Positions 38,048 through 47,964 are shown, counted from the first letter of the stretch. The stretch: DNA of 64,000 nucleotides from Marivibrio halodurans (GCF_017963645.1 NZ_JAGMWN010000002.1:310001-374000), one strand, 5' to 3'. Notes: generated from the sequence alone by a model not told the origin. Numbers and translations are program-made.

Positions 38048-41000
38048 CTCGATATTCCCTTCTCTCTTTCTCCTGACCGATCCGCTTCACGGTCCGGCTC
38101 ATGGGCCCGTTGCCGATCCGGGGTCCGTTCGTTCGACCGTTCACCGGCCAGCGCGGCGACCAAGGCCGAGACATCATGCCCGCCGGTCATCAGCCGCCCG
38201 CGCATGGTCTCGCGGATCGTGGCTTCGTCCCGTTTCCCGACCGCCAGGAAGCAGCCGATGCGCGGGGGCGACGCGCGTAGCCGGTCGAGGAGTGCCAGCG
38301 CGTTCTCGTTCCCGACCGACAGGGGGGTGACGACGATATCGAAGGGGCCGTCGACGGGCTCTTCCCCGGCCAGTTCTTTCTCGGCCGCGTCGATACTCGT
38401 CTTGGTCTCGACCGGACCCAGCGCGCGCAATCGTTCGGGCCATGCGTCGTTCGTCTCCGGGGTGGCGCTCACCATCAGGGTGCGAACCGGGGCGGCCGTT
38501 TCGTCGACTGGAACATGGCGCAGGATCGCGCCAAGATCCTCCGGGCGTGGTGGATCGGCGATGCAGCGTAGCCAGGGCTCCGGTATCAGCATCAGGCTGT
38601 CCGGGCGTTCCGGATCGAGGGCGAAAGGAATGAGATCGGGCGCGCGCGCCGTCCGGTGTTCCCCGAAGATAGCCAGCAGATCGGGCCAGTTGGCATCGGG
38701 CACGTCGATGTCGAGGACCATCGCGCGGATGTCCGGATTGCGCAGCAATTCCGCCAGGGCATCCACCGCGGAGGTGACCCAGATCGTCTCCTGTTCGGCC
38801 GCGTCCAATTCCTGGGTGATGCGCGCGGCGTGGCCCGACTCTTCCGCGACCAGCAGGATCGGGCCGCGCGCGGGTCCATCCGGGGCGGCGAGGGGCACAT
38901 CCGTCACGGCTGTTCCCCAGATCGGCAGATCGAAGAAGAAAGTGCTGCCGACGTCTTCCTCGGTCTGGAAGCCGATTCCTCCCCCCATGCGTTCCACGAT
39001 GTCGCGGCTGATCGCGAGGCCGAGGCCCGTGCCGCTCGTCCGGCGCCGGTTGGAACTGTCGGCCTGCGCGAACTTCTCGAAGATGCGCGTATGAAAAGCC
39101 TCGGGAATGCCGGCGCCCTGATCGCTCACGGAAATTCGGATCATATGGCCGGTCTCGCGCGCGGTGATAAGGACGCGCCCCTCGGGCGGGGAAAACTTGA
39201 CCGCGTTCGAGAGCAGGTTTCCCAGCACCTGATCGAAGCGTCCGGCATCGACCAGCAACCGGATTCCCGGAACGGTGTTCTCGGTTTCGATTGTGATGCC
39301 GCGTTCGGCGCCGAGCGTCTGCGCGCTCTCGACCGCCTGGGAGAGGAGGGCGTCCAGCGCATGGACCTGGAAGGCGAAACGCATCTTGCCGGCGGTGAGC
39401 TTCTCCAGATCCAACAGATCGTTGACGAGAGCGTGGAGCCGTTCGCCGTTGCGATTGGCGAGGCGCACGAGGTGGTCCGCCTTGGCGGGCTTGTCCTTGA
39501 GCGCGCCGCTTTCCAATAATTTCAACGCGCCGACGAGGGCGGCTACCGGCGTGCGTAGCTCATGGCTGACGGTCGAGATGAATTCGCTCTGCATCCGCTC
39601 GACACGCCGGCGTTCGGAGAGGTCGCGCACGATCGCGACGAACCGCCCCTCGGCCCCCGCGGCCGAGCCCGCGCCGTCGTCGCGGACATATTGCAGGAAG
39701 ACCTCGACCGGGATCAGCCGCCCCTGACGATGGCGGTGATGCGTCTCGAACAGGAGCCAGGGCTGCTCTCCCCGGATCAGCGGGGTGACGAGGGCCTCGA
39801 AACCGGCGCGGGACATGCCCGGATCGATGGCATGGGCGTTCATTCCGATCAGGGCGTCCCGGTCATAGCCGATGTGAAGCACCGCGCCCTCGTTCACATA
39901 GAAGAACCGCAAATGCGCCGCATCGAACATGAAGACGCAATCCCGCGTCTGGTCGAGCGTGGATTTGAACCGGCCGAGCTCCGCCGTGCGGTCGCGCACC
40001 TGCCGTTCCAGGTCGGTACGCGCGGCGGTGACTTCCTGGAAGCTCTCCGCCAGCCGGCCGGCCATATCCTCGATCGTGCGGGTGAGGGAGCGATACTCCG
40101 CGATACTGCTCTCGGGCAGGCCCGGTTTCTCCCCCCGGGCGATCTTGGTGTTGAGGGTGGCCGCCGCCGTTTCGAGTCGGACCAACGGGCCGGTGATCAA
40201 CCGGCTCGTTCCCCAGGCGACGAGCAGGCCGATCGCGAACAGATCGGCCACGAAGAAGATCATGTCCGAGCGCTCCGCTCGGAAGGCGCGCACCACCGGC
40301 TCCGCCGCATGCTCTATCACCAGTACGCTGACCCCCGGCGTCCCGGAGATCAGCCGCGTCACCTGATAGCGCCCCTCCATCCAACGATTGACGGCCGTCT
40401 CCTCCGCTTGCGGCATCCAGATCGCCATATCGGAGAGGACCGGCGTCAAATGGCCATTCGACCGCACGCTCGCGACCTGTCCTGTTTGGGCAAGAATACG
40501 CCCGCCGGGACCGATGAAGGCCGCGCTTTCCCATTCACTCAATCCCGCCCGGTCGAGCAGGGCCTGGAGGCCGGCCTGGAGTCCGTTCGACGTGGTGGGA
40601 CCCTCGTCCGGGATGGCCCGGTCGAGTTGTCGTGCCTGATCGTGCAACCGTTCGGAAAGGTGCGATTCCTCCAGGTTCTGAATGCCGGCTCCTGTATCGA
40701 TCAGGGGAACCGCCCCCGAGACCAGCATCGCCATGAGGGTGAGGGCGAAAACGATGTGGGTAAGTTCCGGCGGGGCCAGCCGCAAGCGCTTGCGGGCAGG
40801 GGGGAAGAGCCCGACGATACCCGTCACGAGGATCGCGAGCAGGGCATTGAAGGCGCCGTTGACCGTGCCCTTGAAGGCGATCAGCACGGTCGCGTCCCAG
40901 CCGCTGTCGAGCATGACGCGATGACACAGCAGGATAAGCGGGATGCCGACGATGCCCCAATAGGCAAGGTCGGCCAGCACCAGATTGCGCAGGCCGCGGC

Positions 41001-41319
41001 GATAGAGGAAGGCGACCACCAGGGCCTCCGCCACCAGGATCGCCATGGCGAAGGGATGGGACCAGAGGCCGATCGTCGCGATCCCTCCGATGCCGGCGAC
41101 GATCAACGCCGCGAACGGGCCGACGAACAGGATCGCCAGCATGACCGCGAAGGAGCCGAATATCAGTTCGACCCCATAGGAGAGTGGGATCGTCAGGTTG
41201 TTGCCGAGGAAGGAGATCGCCGCCAGGACCGCGGTCGTTACCACGACCCGGGTCAAACGGGCGCGCCGGCTTTCCGGAGGGACCTCCGAGTCTTCGGTCT
41301 GTTCGGACTGGCGTGGCAC
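38044..41319 (-). CDS. Membrane PAS histidine kinase with degenerate receiver domains
   Basis: A 1091-residue sensor kinase. Five or six membrane segments occupy about residues 25-175, then comes an extracytoplasmic region to about 340 with a second membrane segment and HAMP (residues 345-430), a coiled stretch, and PAS at about 440-550. HisKA has His586 (TVSHELRTPVA), and the HATPase holds DQGAGIPE and GTGLGLAISRD. The last 330 residues hold two receiver-like stretches. The first has VLDIDVPD but no acidic pocket, and the second lacks the aspartate. GTG 41319 is the start. It is coupled to the response regulator gene. Confidence 0.9.
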   Translation of the reverse strand: MPRQSEQTEDSEVPPESRRARLTRVVVTTAVLAAISFLGNNLTIPLSYGVELIFGSFAVMLAILFVGPFAALIVAGIGGIATIGLWSHPFAMAILVAEALVVAFLYRRGLRNLVLADLAYWGIVGIPLILLCHRVMLDSGWDATVLIAFKGTVNGAFNALLAILVTGIVGLFPPARKRLRLAPPELTHIVFALTLMAMLVSGAVPLIDTGAGIQNLEESHLSERLHDQARQLDRAIPDEGPTTSNGLQAGLQALLDRAGLSEWESAAFIGPGGRILAQTGQVASVRSNGHLTPVLSDMAIWMPQAEETAVNRWMEGRYQVTRLISGTPGVSVLVIEHAAEPVVRAFRAERSDMIFFVADLFAIGLLVAWGTSRLITGPLVRLETAAATLNTKIARGEKPGLPESSIAEYRSLTRTIEDMAGRLAESFQEVTAARTDLERQVRDRTAELGRFKSTLDQTRDCVFMFDAAHLRFFYVNEGAVLHIGYDRDALIGMNAHAIDPGMSRAGFEALVTPLIRGEQPWLLFETHHRHRQGRLIPVEVFLQYVRDDGAGSAAGAEGRFVAIVRDLSERRRVERMQSEFISTVSHELRTPVAALVGALKLLESGALKDKPAKADHLVRLANRNGERLHALVNDLLDLEKLTAGKMRFAFQVHALDALLSQAVESAQTLGAERGITIETENTVPGIRLLVDAGRFDQVLGNLLSNAVKFSPPEGRVLITARETGHMIRISVSDQGAGIPEAFHTRIFEKFAQADSSNRRRTSGTGLGLAISRDIVERMGGGIGFQTEEDVGSTFFFDLPIWGTAVTDVPLAAPDGPARGPILLVAEESGHAARITQELDAAEQETIWVTSAVDALAELLRNPDIRAMVLDIDVPDANWPDLLAIFGEHRTARAPDLIPFALDPERPDSLMLIPEPWLRCIADPPRPEDLGAILRHVPVDETAAPVRTLMVSATPETNDAWPERLRALGPVETKTSIDAAEKELAGEEPVDGPFDIVVTPLSVGNENALALLDRLRASPPRIGCFLAVGKRDEATIRETMRGRLMTGGHDVSALVAALAGERSNERTPDRQRAHEPDREADRSGEREKGISR

Positions 41320-41383
41320 GGACGCACCGCTCCCCGGTCAAGGATTTAGCGCGGCTGAATTCTACTTTAAGGAGAACATCGAT

Positions 41384-41491
41384 ATGCCACGCTCACTATA
41401 TACTCCGTATTATCGCATAGAGCACGGTGCCGAAATAACCCTATTCGGCGTCATTCGATGGCTGTTGGGGTACGGGCGGGGGGTAAGGTGA
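41384..41491 (+). CDS. Candidate small protein, 35 residues
   Basis: A 35-codon frame with a strong ribosome site (AAGGAG at 41369-41374, nine bases ahead of ATG). The peptide is basic and aromatic, with LYTPYYRIEH at its start and a hydrophobic helix-like GVIRWLLGY near its end, so it may touch the membrane. The first half is AT-rich against the very GC-rich neighbours. It lies between the divergent kinase start and the convergent glpK stop. No homologue comes to mind, so it could be a small regulator or a chance frame. Confidence 0.4.
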   Translation: MPRSLYTPYYRIEHGAEITLFGVIRWLLGYGRGVR

Positions 41492-41542
41492 CGGCATGGG
41501 GGGAGGAGACGACTCAACCGGACGGGGGCAACCGGATGGGGG

Positions 41543-43093
41543 TCAACCGAGCGAGTGGGTCAAGGTGCGACGCACGGCGTCCCGCCACCCGGCATATCTG
41601 CGCTCACCGATCGCCGGGTCCAGGCACGGGTCGAAGCGCCGATCGAGCGCCCAGTCGGCGGCGAAGCGCTCCTGATCGGGATAGAGGCCGGCCTTCATGC
41701 CGGCGAGCCAGGCGGCACCGAGCGCGGTGGTCTCCAACACCGTCGGCCGGTCCACGGGCGCGCCCAGGATGTCGGCCAGGAACTGCATCACCCAGTCGTT
41801 CGCGGTCATGCCGCCATCGACGCGCAGAACGGTTTCCGGCGTCTCGCCCGTTCGCGCATCGGTGCCGAGCGCGCGGGCACGGTCCTTGCGCATTGCTTCC
41901 AGCAGGTCTCGGGTCTGGAAGGCGACGCTCTCCAGCGCGGCGCGGGCGATTTCCGCCGGGCCGGTGGCGCGGGTCAGGCCGTGGATGGCACCCCGGCACT
42001 CCGCGTCCCAATAGGGCGCGCCCAGCCCGGTGAAGGCGGGGACGAGATAGACGCCGTGATCGTCCGGCGCGCGTTCCGCGAGCGCCCTGGTCTCGTTGGC
42101 GTCGCGGATGATGCCGAGACCGTCGCGCAGCCATTGTACCACCGCGCCGGCGATGAAGATCGACCCTTCCAGCGCGTATCGCGGCCGCCCGTCGAGCTGA
42201 TAGGCGATGGTGGTCAGCAACCGGTTGTCCGAGGCGACCGGCGTCTCGCCCGTGTTGAGCAGCGCGAAGCAGCCCGTGCCGTAGGTCGATTTCAGCATGC
42301 CCGGCGTGAAGCAGGCCTGGCCGACGACGGCGGCCTGCTGGTCGCCCGCGACGCCGCGAATGGGGATCGCGCGGCCGAGGAGGTCCGCACGGGTCTCGCC
42401 GAAATCGGCGGCGCTGTCGCGCACCTCCGGCAGCATCGCTTCCGGGATGTCGAGCAGGCGCAGCATCTCCGCGTCCCATCGGCCCTCGCGGATATTGTAG
42501 AGCAGCGTGCGCGAGGCGTTGGTCGCGTCGGTCGCATGCACCCGGCCGCCGGTGAGGCGCCAGATCAGATAGCTGTCGACGGTGCCGAACAGCAGCTTGC
42601 CGTCGGCCGCGCGGGTGCGCGCGCCGTCCACCGCGTCCAAAATCCAGGCCAGCTTCGTCCCGGAGAAATAGGGATCGAGCAGCAGGCCCGTGCGTTCCGA
42701 TACCATCGGCTCCACGCCGTCGGCCTTCAGGCGCTCGCACAGGTCCGCCGTGCGGCGGTCCTGCCAGACGACGGCGCGATGGATGGGGCGGCCGGTTTCC
42801 CGGTCCCAGACGATGGTGGTCTCGCGTTGGTTGGTGATGCCGATGGCGGCGATCCGCTCGGGCGCGGCCTGGGCGCGTTCCACGGCCGCGCGCATGACGG
42901 CCGCCGTGCTCGACCAGATATCGTCGGGGTCGTGCTCCACCCAGCCGGATTTCGGGAAATGCTGCGGGAATTCCTCCTGACCGATTCCGAGAATCCCCAT
43001 CGCCGAGTCGAACAGGATCGCGCGGCTGGAGGTCGTGCCCTGGTCGATCGCCAGGACGGTGTCGTCGCCGGCCTCGGGTGCGTGCGCCGTCAT
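41543..43093 (-). CDS. glpK: Glycerol kinase
   Basis: A 516-residue FGGY kinase that converts glycerol and ATP to glycerol 3-phosphate. It has [15 protein letters not shown] near residues 15-29, the glycerol-binding INQRET-like [16 protein letters not shown] block, and the FGGY C-terminal nucleotide block ([21 protein letters not shown]). It overlaps the glpD gene by ATGA on the reverse strand. The glycerol facilitator or ABC importer is not in the window. Confidence 0.97.
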   Translation of the reverse strand: MTAHAPEAGDDTVLAIDQGTTSSRAILFDSAMGILGIGQEEFPQHFPKSGWVEHDPDDIWSSTAAVMRAAVERAQAAPERIAAIGITNQRETTIVWDRETGRPIHRAVVWQDRRTADLCERLKADGVEPMVSERTGLLLDPYFSGTKLAWILDAVDGARTRAADGKLLFGTVDSYLIWRLTGGRVHATDATNASRTLLYNIREGRWDAEMLRLLDIPEAMLPEVRDSAADFGETRADLLGRAIPIRGVAGDQQAAVVGQACFTPGMLKSTYGTGCFALLNTGETPVASDNRLLTTIAYQLDGRPRYALEGSIFIAGAVVQWLRDGLGIIRDANETRALAERAPDDHGVYLVPAFTGLGAPYWDAECRGAIHGLTRATGPAEIARAALESVAFQTRDLLEAMRKDRARALGTDARTGETPETVLRVDGGMTANDWVMQFLADILGAPVDRPTVLETTALGAAWLAGMKAGLYPDQERFAADWALDRRFDPCLDPAIGERRYAGWRDAVRRTLTHSLG

Positions 43094-44649
43094 TGGGCGG
43101 TTTCCTCCTCGATCGGATCGGGTGCCGTCTCGGCCCGCATGAAGCGGGCGAGCCTTTCCTTCTGCGAGTCGGAGAGCCTAAGTCCCAATTTCGAGCGACG
43201 CCAGAGCACATCCTCCGCCTCGACCGCCCATTCCCGCGTGATCAGCCAGCGAACCTCCGCCGCCGTCAAACCGGCGCCGAAGGCTTCGCCCAGCTCCTCG
43301 GCCGCGCGCGCCGTCCCCAGAATATCCCAGGCCTGGGTGCCGTAGGCGCGGATCAACCGCTTCGCCGTCGCCGGGTCGAGGAAGGGGTAATCCCCGGCCA
43401 GCCGCCGGACCAAATCCGCGACGCCATCCACCGGAAAATCGCCGCCGGGTAGGGGCGCGCCGGCGGTCCAGGCCGCGCCGTGGCCCGGCAGGAAGGGGGC
43501 GAGCTTCGCCGCCGCGGCCTCCGCCAGGCGGCGGTATGTGGTGATCTTACCGCCGAAGATGTTGAGGAGCGGCGGCTCGCCCTCCCCCGGCCGGTCGAGC
43601 TTCAGGACATAATCCCGCGTCGCCTCGGCGGCCGCCGAGGCGCCGTCGTCGAACAGCGGCCGGACACCGGAATAGGTCCACACGATGTCCGCCGCCGTTG
43701 GCGGTTGCTCGAAATAACCGGCGACGGCGTTCAGCAGGTAATCCCGCTCCTCCGGCGTGCAGACCGCCTCGGACGGAGGGCCCTGATGGTCCGCGTCGGT
43801 CGTGCCGATCAGGGTGAAATCCCCCTCATAGGGAATGGCGAAGACGATGCGACCGTCCGTCTGCTGGAAGATATAGGCGCGGTCATGGGTAAACAGGCGG
43901 CGGGTGACGATATGGCTGCCGCGCACCAGACGGATGCGGTCGGCGCTGTCGCGGTGCGTTCGGTTCAGGATGACGTCCTGCACCCAGGGACCGCCGGCAT
44001 TCACCAGGGTTCGCGCCCGTGCGGTCGATACCGTGTCGCCGCGCATGTCGCGCAAGCTCAGGCGCCATAGGCCGTCGGTGTCGCGCGTCGCGTTTTCGCA
44101 TCGCGTGCGGGTGCGGATATCGGCGCCCCGGTCGGCGGCGTCGCGGGCGTTGAGGACGACGAGCCGCGAATCCTCCACCCAGCAATCGGAATATTCGAAG
44201 CCCTTGCGGAACTGGGCCTTCAGCGGCGCCCCGGCATCGTCCATCCGCAGGTCCAGCGTCCGCGTGCCCGGCAATATCTCCCGCCCGCCCAGATGATCGT
44301 AAAGGAACAGACCGAGCCGCAGCAGCCAGGCCGGCCGCAGGCCCTCGTGATGCGGCAGGACGAAGCGCAGCGGCCAGGAGATGTGCGGCATGGCGCGCAG
44401 CAGGGTTTCCCGCTCCACCAGCGCTTCGCGCACCAGTCGGAACTCATAATGCTCCAGATAGCGCAGCCCGCCATGGAACAGTTTCGTCGAGGCGGAGGAG
44501 GTCGCCTGCGCCAGATCGCCCTGCTCGCACAGCAGGACCGAGGCGCCGCGCCCCGCGAGATCGCGCGCGATGCCGCACCCGTTGACGCCGCCGCCGATGA
44601 TGGCGACATCGTGGACCGCCTCGTCGGGAACGCTCTGCCGGTCATTCAT
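43090..44649 (-). CDS. glpD: Aerobic glycerol-3-phosphate dehydrogenase
   Basis: A 519-residue FAD enzyme that oxidises glycerol 3-phosphate to dihydroxyacetone phosphate and feeds the quinone pool at the membrane. It has the FAD motif [19 protein letters not shown] near residues 20-38, then the [20 protein letters not shown] block, and a C-terminal lid domain. ATG 44649 is preferred over 44658 because AAGGAA then lies nine bases upstream. The start overlaps the glpR stop by 8 bases and the stop overlaps glpK, so glpR-glpD-glpK is one unit. Confidence 0.95.
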   Translation of the reverse strand: MNDRQSVPDEAVHDVAIIGGGVNGCGIARDLAGRGASVLLCEQGDLAQATSSASTKLFHGGLRYLEHYEFRLVREALVERETLLRAMPHISWPLRFVLPHHEGLRPAWLLRLGLFLYDHLGGREILPGTRTLDLRMDDAGAPLKAQFRKGFEYSDCWVEDSRLVVLNARDAADRGADIRTRTRCENATRDTDGLWRLSLRDMRGDTVSTARARTLVNAGGPWVQDVILNRTHRDSADRIRLVRGSHIVTRRLFTHDRAYIFQQTDGRIVFAIPYEGDFTLIGTTDADHQGPPSEAVCTPEERDYLLNAVAGYFEQPPTAADIVWTYSGVRPLFDDGASAAAEATRDYVLKLDRPGEGEPPLLNIFGGKITTYRRLAEAAAAKLAPFLPGHGAAWTAGAPLPGGDFPVDGVADLVRRLAGDYPFLDPATAKRLIRAYGTQAWDILGTARAAEELGEAFGAGLTAAEVRWLITREWAVEAEDVLWRRSKLGLRLSDSQKERLARFMRAETAPDPIEEETAQ

Positions 44650-45463
44650 TCGCGTCATTTCCTTCTGGGCGTTCGTTCGCGCCTCTGTTGCCGTCCCCGT
44701 CGGGCGTCGTGACATGGATCGACACGCCATCGCGTGTGCAGGCCCGGCGAAACCGCGCGGGCGGCTCGGCGTCGGTGACGACATGGTCGATCCGCGACAA
44801 GTCGCAGATGCGCACGGGCGCGCTACGCTCGAACTTGCTCCTGTCCGCCACCAGGATGGTGTTGCGCGCATTTTCGACGATCGCCCGCGCGACCGAGACC
44901 TCGCGGTAATCGAAGTCGAGGATGGCGCCGTCCTCGTCCAGGGCGGAAGCACCGATCACCGCCCAATCCACCTTGAATTGGCGGATGAAATCGACCGCCG
45001 CCTCGCCGACGATGCCGCCGTCGCTCTGTCGGACGACGCCGCCGGCAAGGATAAGTTCCGTCGTCGGGGAGCCGCGCAGCACGCTCACGACATTGATGTT
45101 GTTGGTGATGACGACGAGGTCGCGATGCTCCCGCAGCGCTTCGGCGACCTGCTCCGTCGTCGTGCCGATATTGAGGATCAGGGAACAGGAATCGGGAATC
45201 AGCGCCGCCGCCGCCGCGCCGATCCGCGCCTTCTCCGCGAAGGCCATGGCGCGGCGTTCCTCATAGGCGACATTCGCGGTGCCGTTCGCGGGCATCGCCC
45301 CGCCATGAACCCGTGTCAGCAGGCCGCGCCCGCATAGGTCGTTCAGATCGCGGCGGATGGTCTGCGGCGTGACCGCGAAGTCGCGTGCCAGACCGTCCAC
45401 CGACAACCGCCCGGAGGCACGGGCCATGGCGAGCATTTCGTTCTGGCGTGGGGTGAGCGACAT
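44642..45463 (-). CDS. glpR: DeoR family repressor, GlpR-like
   Basis: A 273-residue DeoR-type regulator: a winged helix at residues 5-58 (TPRQNEMLAMARASGRLSVD; later PQTIRRDLNDLC) and a sugar-phosphate binding domain with the NIGTTTEQVAEAL phosphate loop. Encoded first in the unit with glpD and glpK, it is the likely repressor released by glycerol 3-phosphate. ATG 45463 is used since the upstream TTG frame lacks a ribosome site. The last 20 residues are polar and probably disordered. Confidence 0.9.
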   Translation of the reverse strand: MSLTPRQNEMLAMARASGRLSVDGLARDFAVTPQTIRRDLNDLCGRGLLTRVHGGAMPANGTANVAYEERRAMAFAEKARIGAAAAALIPDSCSLILNIGTTTEQVAEALREHRDLVVITNNINVVSVLRGSPTTELILAGGVVRQSDGGIVGEAAVDFIRQFKVDWAVIGASALDEDGAILDFDYREVSVARAIVENARNTILVADRSKFERSAPVRICDLSRIDHVVTDAEPPARFRRACTRDGVSIHVTTPDGDGNRGANERPEGNDANE

Positions 45464-45506
45464 GGGAACGATCCATGGCCAATCATGACCGGGAGGCAAG
45501 TGATGG

Positions 45507-45560
45507 TTTCATTTCTAGCGCAATATTTTCGGTTTTCCAATTTTTTATGTTCAAATGAAA
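45507..45560. promoter_or_regulatory. AT-rich candidate GlpR operator region
   Basis: In this AT-rich patch TTTCATTT (45507-45514) and AAATGAAA (45553-45560) form an inverted repeat with TTTTCGGTTTTC in between. TTTTCG repeats are typical of DeoR/GlpR operators. The site lies 44-97 bases upstream of glpR. The rest of the gap up to 45706 holds a perfect palindrome CACCGTCGACGGTG at 45677-45690. Confidence 0.5.
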
Positions 45561-45706
45561 ATACCCGTAAGCGAATCCACGCCTACCAGAACCGGAGCCG
45601 TTTGCCCGGTGCGGGAAACCGGCTTGCCGGTGCCGGCCGGATGGCAGACCATCCGCCCGCCCAATACGGGGATGAACACCGTCGACGGTGAAGGAAGGAA
45701 CGCGCG

Positions 45707-45784
45707 ATGAGCCATATCCGAACAGCCGGAATTTGTCCGGCGTGCGCCGTGTATCGGGGGCGCTGGGGAATCGTTCGGGGGTAA
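45707..45784 (+). CDS. Candidate 25-codon upstream open frame (leader)
   Basis: An ATG with a good ribosome site (AAGGAAGGAA at 45691-45700) opens a 25-residue frame ending in TAA four bases before the ATG of the PfkB kinase. The peptide holds two cysteines in a CPAC motif. Inside it is a hairpin GCCGGA-atttg-TCCGGC at 45725-45741. It could be a translated leader controlling the kinase gene, or the ribosome site could be a false one. Confidence 0.35.
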   Translation: MSHIRTAGICPACAVYRGRWGIVRG

Positions 45785-45788
45785 GGCT

Positions 45789-46910
45789 ATGCGCGCGCTC
45801 GCGATCGGCTCGGCCATGATCGATACCATCGTCCTGGTGGCCAGCCGCAATATCGAACGGATGACGATGGCGAACGACGCCGTCTCCTATCTGCTGTTGG
45901 AGCAGGGCCGGAAGGTGGAGGCGGAGAGCATCGCCGAGCATGTCGGCGGCGGCGCCGTCAACGCGGCCGTCGCCATGGCGCGGTTGGGGGCGGAGACCGC
46001 CGCCGTCCTGAAGGTCGGGACCGACCTGAAGGCGGAGAAAATCCTGACCCGTTTGCGGGAGGAAGGCGTCGCGGCGGATTTCGTCGCGCGCACCGACGCG
46101 GACGAGACGGGGGCCGCCGTCATGATCGCCAGCCACGACCGTAACGCCACGATCTTCACCCGGCGCGGGGCGAACACACGCCTTGCCGACACGGATGTCG
46201 CGGCGGATCGGTTCGCGGGCCGCGATCTCGTCTATATCACGGCCCTCAGCAACGAATCCGCCGACCGCTTCCCCGATATCGTGCGCCGGGCCGGCGAGGC
46301 GGGCGCCTTCGTCGCCGCTAATCCCGGAATCCGGCAATTGACGGCGCGGGCCGAACCCTTCCTGGAGCGGCTGTGCGATCTCTCGCTCCTCGCCGTCAAC
46401 CGGGTGGAGGCGGAGGCGCTGGTTCCCGCCTTGAGCGTCCGGCGGGTGAGTCATGCGCCGGCGCTCCTTCCCGATGCCGATGAGGGCGACGACGGGTCGG
46501 AGCCGCCGCCCCTGATGCGTCAGGGGCTCAGCTTCGGCGGCTTCGATATGGAACTCGCCAGCTTCTGCGCGGCCGTGCGCGCCTTCGGCTGTGCGCGGCT
46601 TGTGGTCAGTGACGGGACCAACGGCGCCTATCTGGCCGATGCGGAGGGGATATACCATGTCGCCGCCGCCGACGCGGTCGAGGTACGGGGCACCGCCGGG
46701 GCCGGGGATGCCTTCACATCGACCTGCGCGACGCTTCTCGCCGATGGGGCGGACCCCGCGCGGGCCTTGCGCGCCGCCGCCCTGAACGCGGCCGGCGTGG
46801 TCGGCCATATCGACACGCAATCCGGCCTGTCGACGCGGGCCGCGCTCGATGCCCGGCTGGCGGCGGCGCCGGAAACACCACGCGTCAGATTCTGGAGGTG
46901 GACGACATGA
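45789..46910 (+). CDS. PfkB/ribokinase family carbohydrate kinase
   Basis: A 373-residue sugar kinase: the GGGAVNAAVAMARLGAE substrate-side block near residues 52-69 and the GTAGAGDAF anion-hole motif with catalytic Asp307. It is longer than most ribokinases by about 50 residues, with an extra acidic, Pro-rich stretch near 220-255 (PDADEGDDGSEPPP). Its stop overlaps the start of the erythronate dehydrogenase-like gene by ATGA, so both act on one pathway, probably a C4 sugar acid or a related polyol. It is divergent from the glp unit. Substrate is unknown. Confidence 0.85.
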   Translation: MRALAIGSAMIDTIVLVASRNIERMTMANDAVSYLLLEQGRKVEAESIAEHVGGGAVNAAVAMARLGAETAAVLKVGTDLKAEKILTRLREEGVAADFVARTDADETGAAVMIASHDRNATIFTRRGANTRLADTDVAADRFAGRDLVYITALSNESADRFPDIVRRAGEAGAFVAANPGIRQLTARAEPFLERLCDLSLLAVNRVEAEALVPALSVRRVSHAPALLPDADEGDDGSEPPPLMRQGLSFGGFDMELASFCAAVRAFGCARLVVSDGTNGAYLADAEGIYHVAAADAVEVRGTAGAGDAFTSTCATLLADGADPARALRAAALNAAGVVGHIDTQSGLSTRAALDARLAAAPETPRVRFWRWTT

Positions 46911-47866
46911 CGATCGTCATAACGGGCGGTAACGGGTTTCTTGGGCGCCGCGCGGCGGCCTTGCTGGCGCGGCGCGGGACGGAGGAGGATATCCTGCGGG
47001 TCGACGCAATGCCGGCTGGCGATACGGGGCTGCCGGGCCGGGAGGTCGTCGGCGATGTCGCGGACCCTGCCTTCCTCGCCGGGGCCATTCCGGAGGATAC
47101 GACGGCGATCCTTCACCTCGCCGCCGTCGTCAGCGCCCAGGCCGAGGCCGATTACGACATCGGCATGCGCGTCAATATCGACGGGGTCCGCGCCCTGATA
47201 GAGCGGTGTCGGCCCCTGCCCGCCCCGCCGCGGGTGGTCTTCGCCAGTTCCGTCGCCGTTTTCGGGCCGGTCGCGGGGGAGGTTCTGGACGACACGGCCG
47301 CGCGGCCGCTTTCCTCCTACGGCACGGAGAAGGCGGTGGGGGAATTGTTGATCAGTGACGCCAGTCGCAAGGGCTTCCTCGACGGGCGCTGCTTCCGGGT
47401 GCCGACCATCGCGGTGCGGCCGGGGCGGCCGAACAAGGCGGCGTCCTCCTTCGCCAGTTCGATCATCCGCGAGCCACTGCATGGCGAGCGCGCGGCCTGC
47501 CCCGTCGATCCGGCGACGGTGATGTGGCTGTCCTCGCCCCGGCGCGCGGTGGCGCAATTGGTCGCCGGTCTCGATATCGACGGGGCGGCGATCGGCTATC
47601 CACGAATCGTCAACCTGCCGGGCCTATCGGTGACGGTCGCCGGGATGATCGAGGCCCTGGCGCGCGCCGGCGGCGATACCGGGCTGATCGATCATGTTCC
47701 CGACCCCGCGGTCGCGGAAATCGTCGGAAGCTGGCCGGGATCGATGCGCACGGATCACGCGAACCGCCTAGGGTTCCGGGCGGATGCCGATATCGACGCG
47801 ATCCTGCGCGCCTATCTGGAGGACGATTTCGAGGCCGACGCGGCGGCCCGGCAAGCCACCCGATAA
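46907..47866 (+). CDS. NAD-dependent epimerase/dehydratase family, D-erythronate dehydrogenase (DenD)-like
   Basis: A 319-residue extended short-chain dehydrogenase: TGGNGFLG nucleotide motif near residues 7-14, catalytic Ser in FASSVAVFG, and Tyr-Lys in SSYGTEKAVGELL. The blocks HLAAVVSAQAEADYDIGM and the ASSFASSIIREPL, MWLSSPRRAV stretch fit DenD, which oxidises D-erythronate to 2-oxotetronate. GGAGG lies eight bases before ATG 46907. The normal partners (OtnI isomerase, OtnK kinase, OtnC aldolase) are not here. The PfkB gene upstream may supply the kinase. Confidence 0.8.
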   Translation: MTIVITGGNGFLGRRAAALLARRGTEEDILRVDAMPAGDTGLPGREVVGDVADPAFLAGAIPEDTTAILHLAAVVSAQAEADYDIGMRVNIDGVRALIERCRPLPAPPRVVFASSVAVFGPVAGEVLDDTAARPLSSYGTEKAVGELLISDASRKGFLDGRCFRVPTIAVRPGRPNKAASSFASSIIREPLHGERAACPVDPATVMWLSSPRRAVAQLVAGLDIDGAAIGYPRIVNLPGLSVTVAGMIEALARAGGDTGLIDHVPDPAVAEIVGSWPGSMRTDHANRLGFRADADIDAILRAYLEDDFEADAAARQATR

Positions 47867-47893
47867 ATCCGGCCGCCGGTCGGCCCGGCCCGT

Positions 47894-47930
47894 GATGTGC
47901 CCCGGGATATGTGCCCCGGGATATGTGCCC
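47894..47930. repeat. Short tandem repeat of a 14-base unit
   Basis: GATATGTGCCCCGG occurs at 47906-47919. A 12-base variant lies before it (from 47894) and a partial copy follows (47920-47930), giving about 2.5 units. It is in the gap between the dehydrogenase-like gene and the convergent Amt-kinase gene. Nothing else is seen there except weak GC-rich stems. Confidence 0.7.
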
Positions 47931-47964
47931 TGTGAGATACCCCGGGGGCCATGGAAGACTGGGG

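Noticed and set aside
39562-41349. Long forward frame over the large kinase
   Set aside because: Reverse of a kinase gene with clear HisKA and HATPase motifs.
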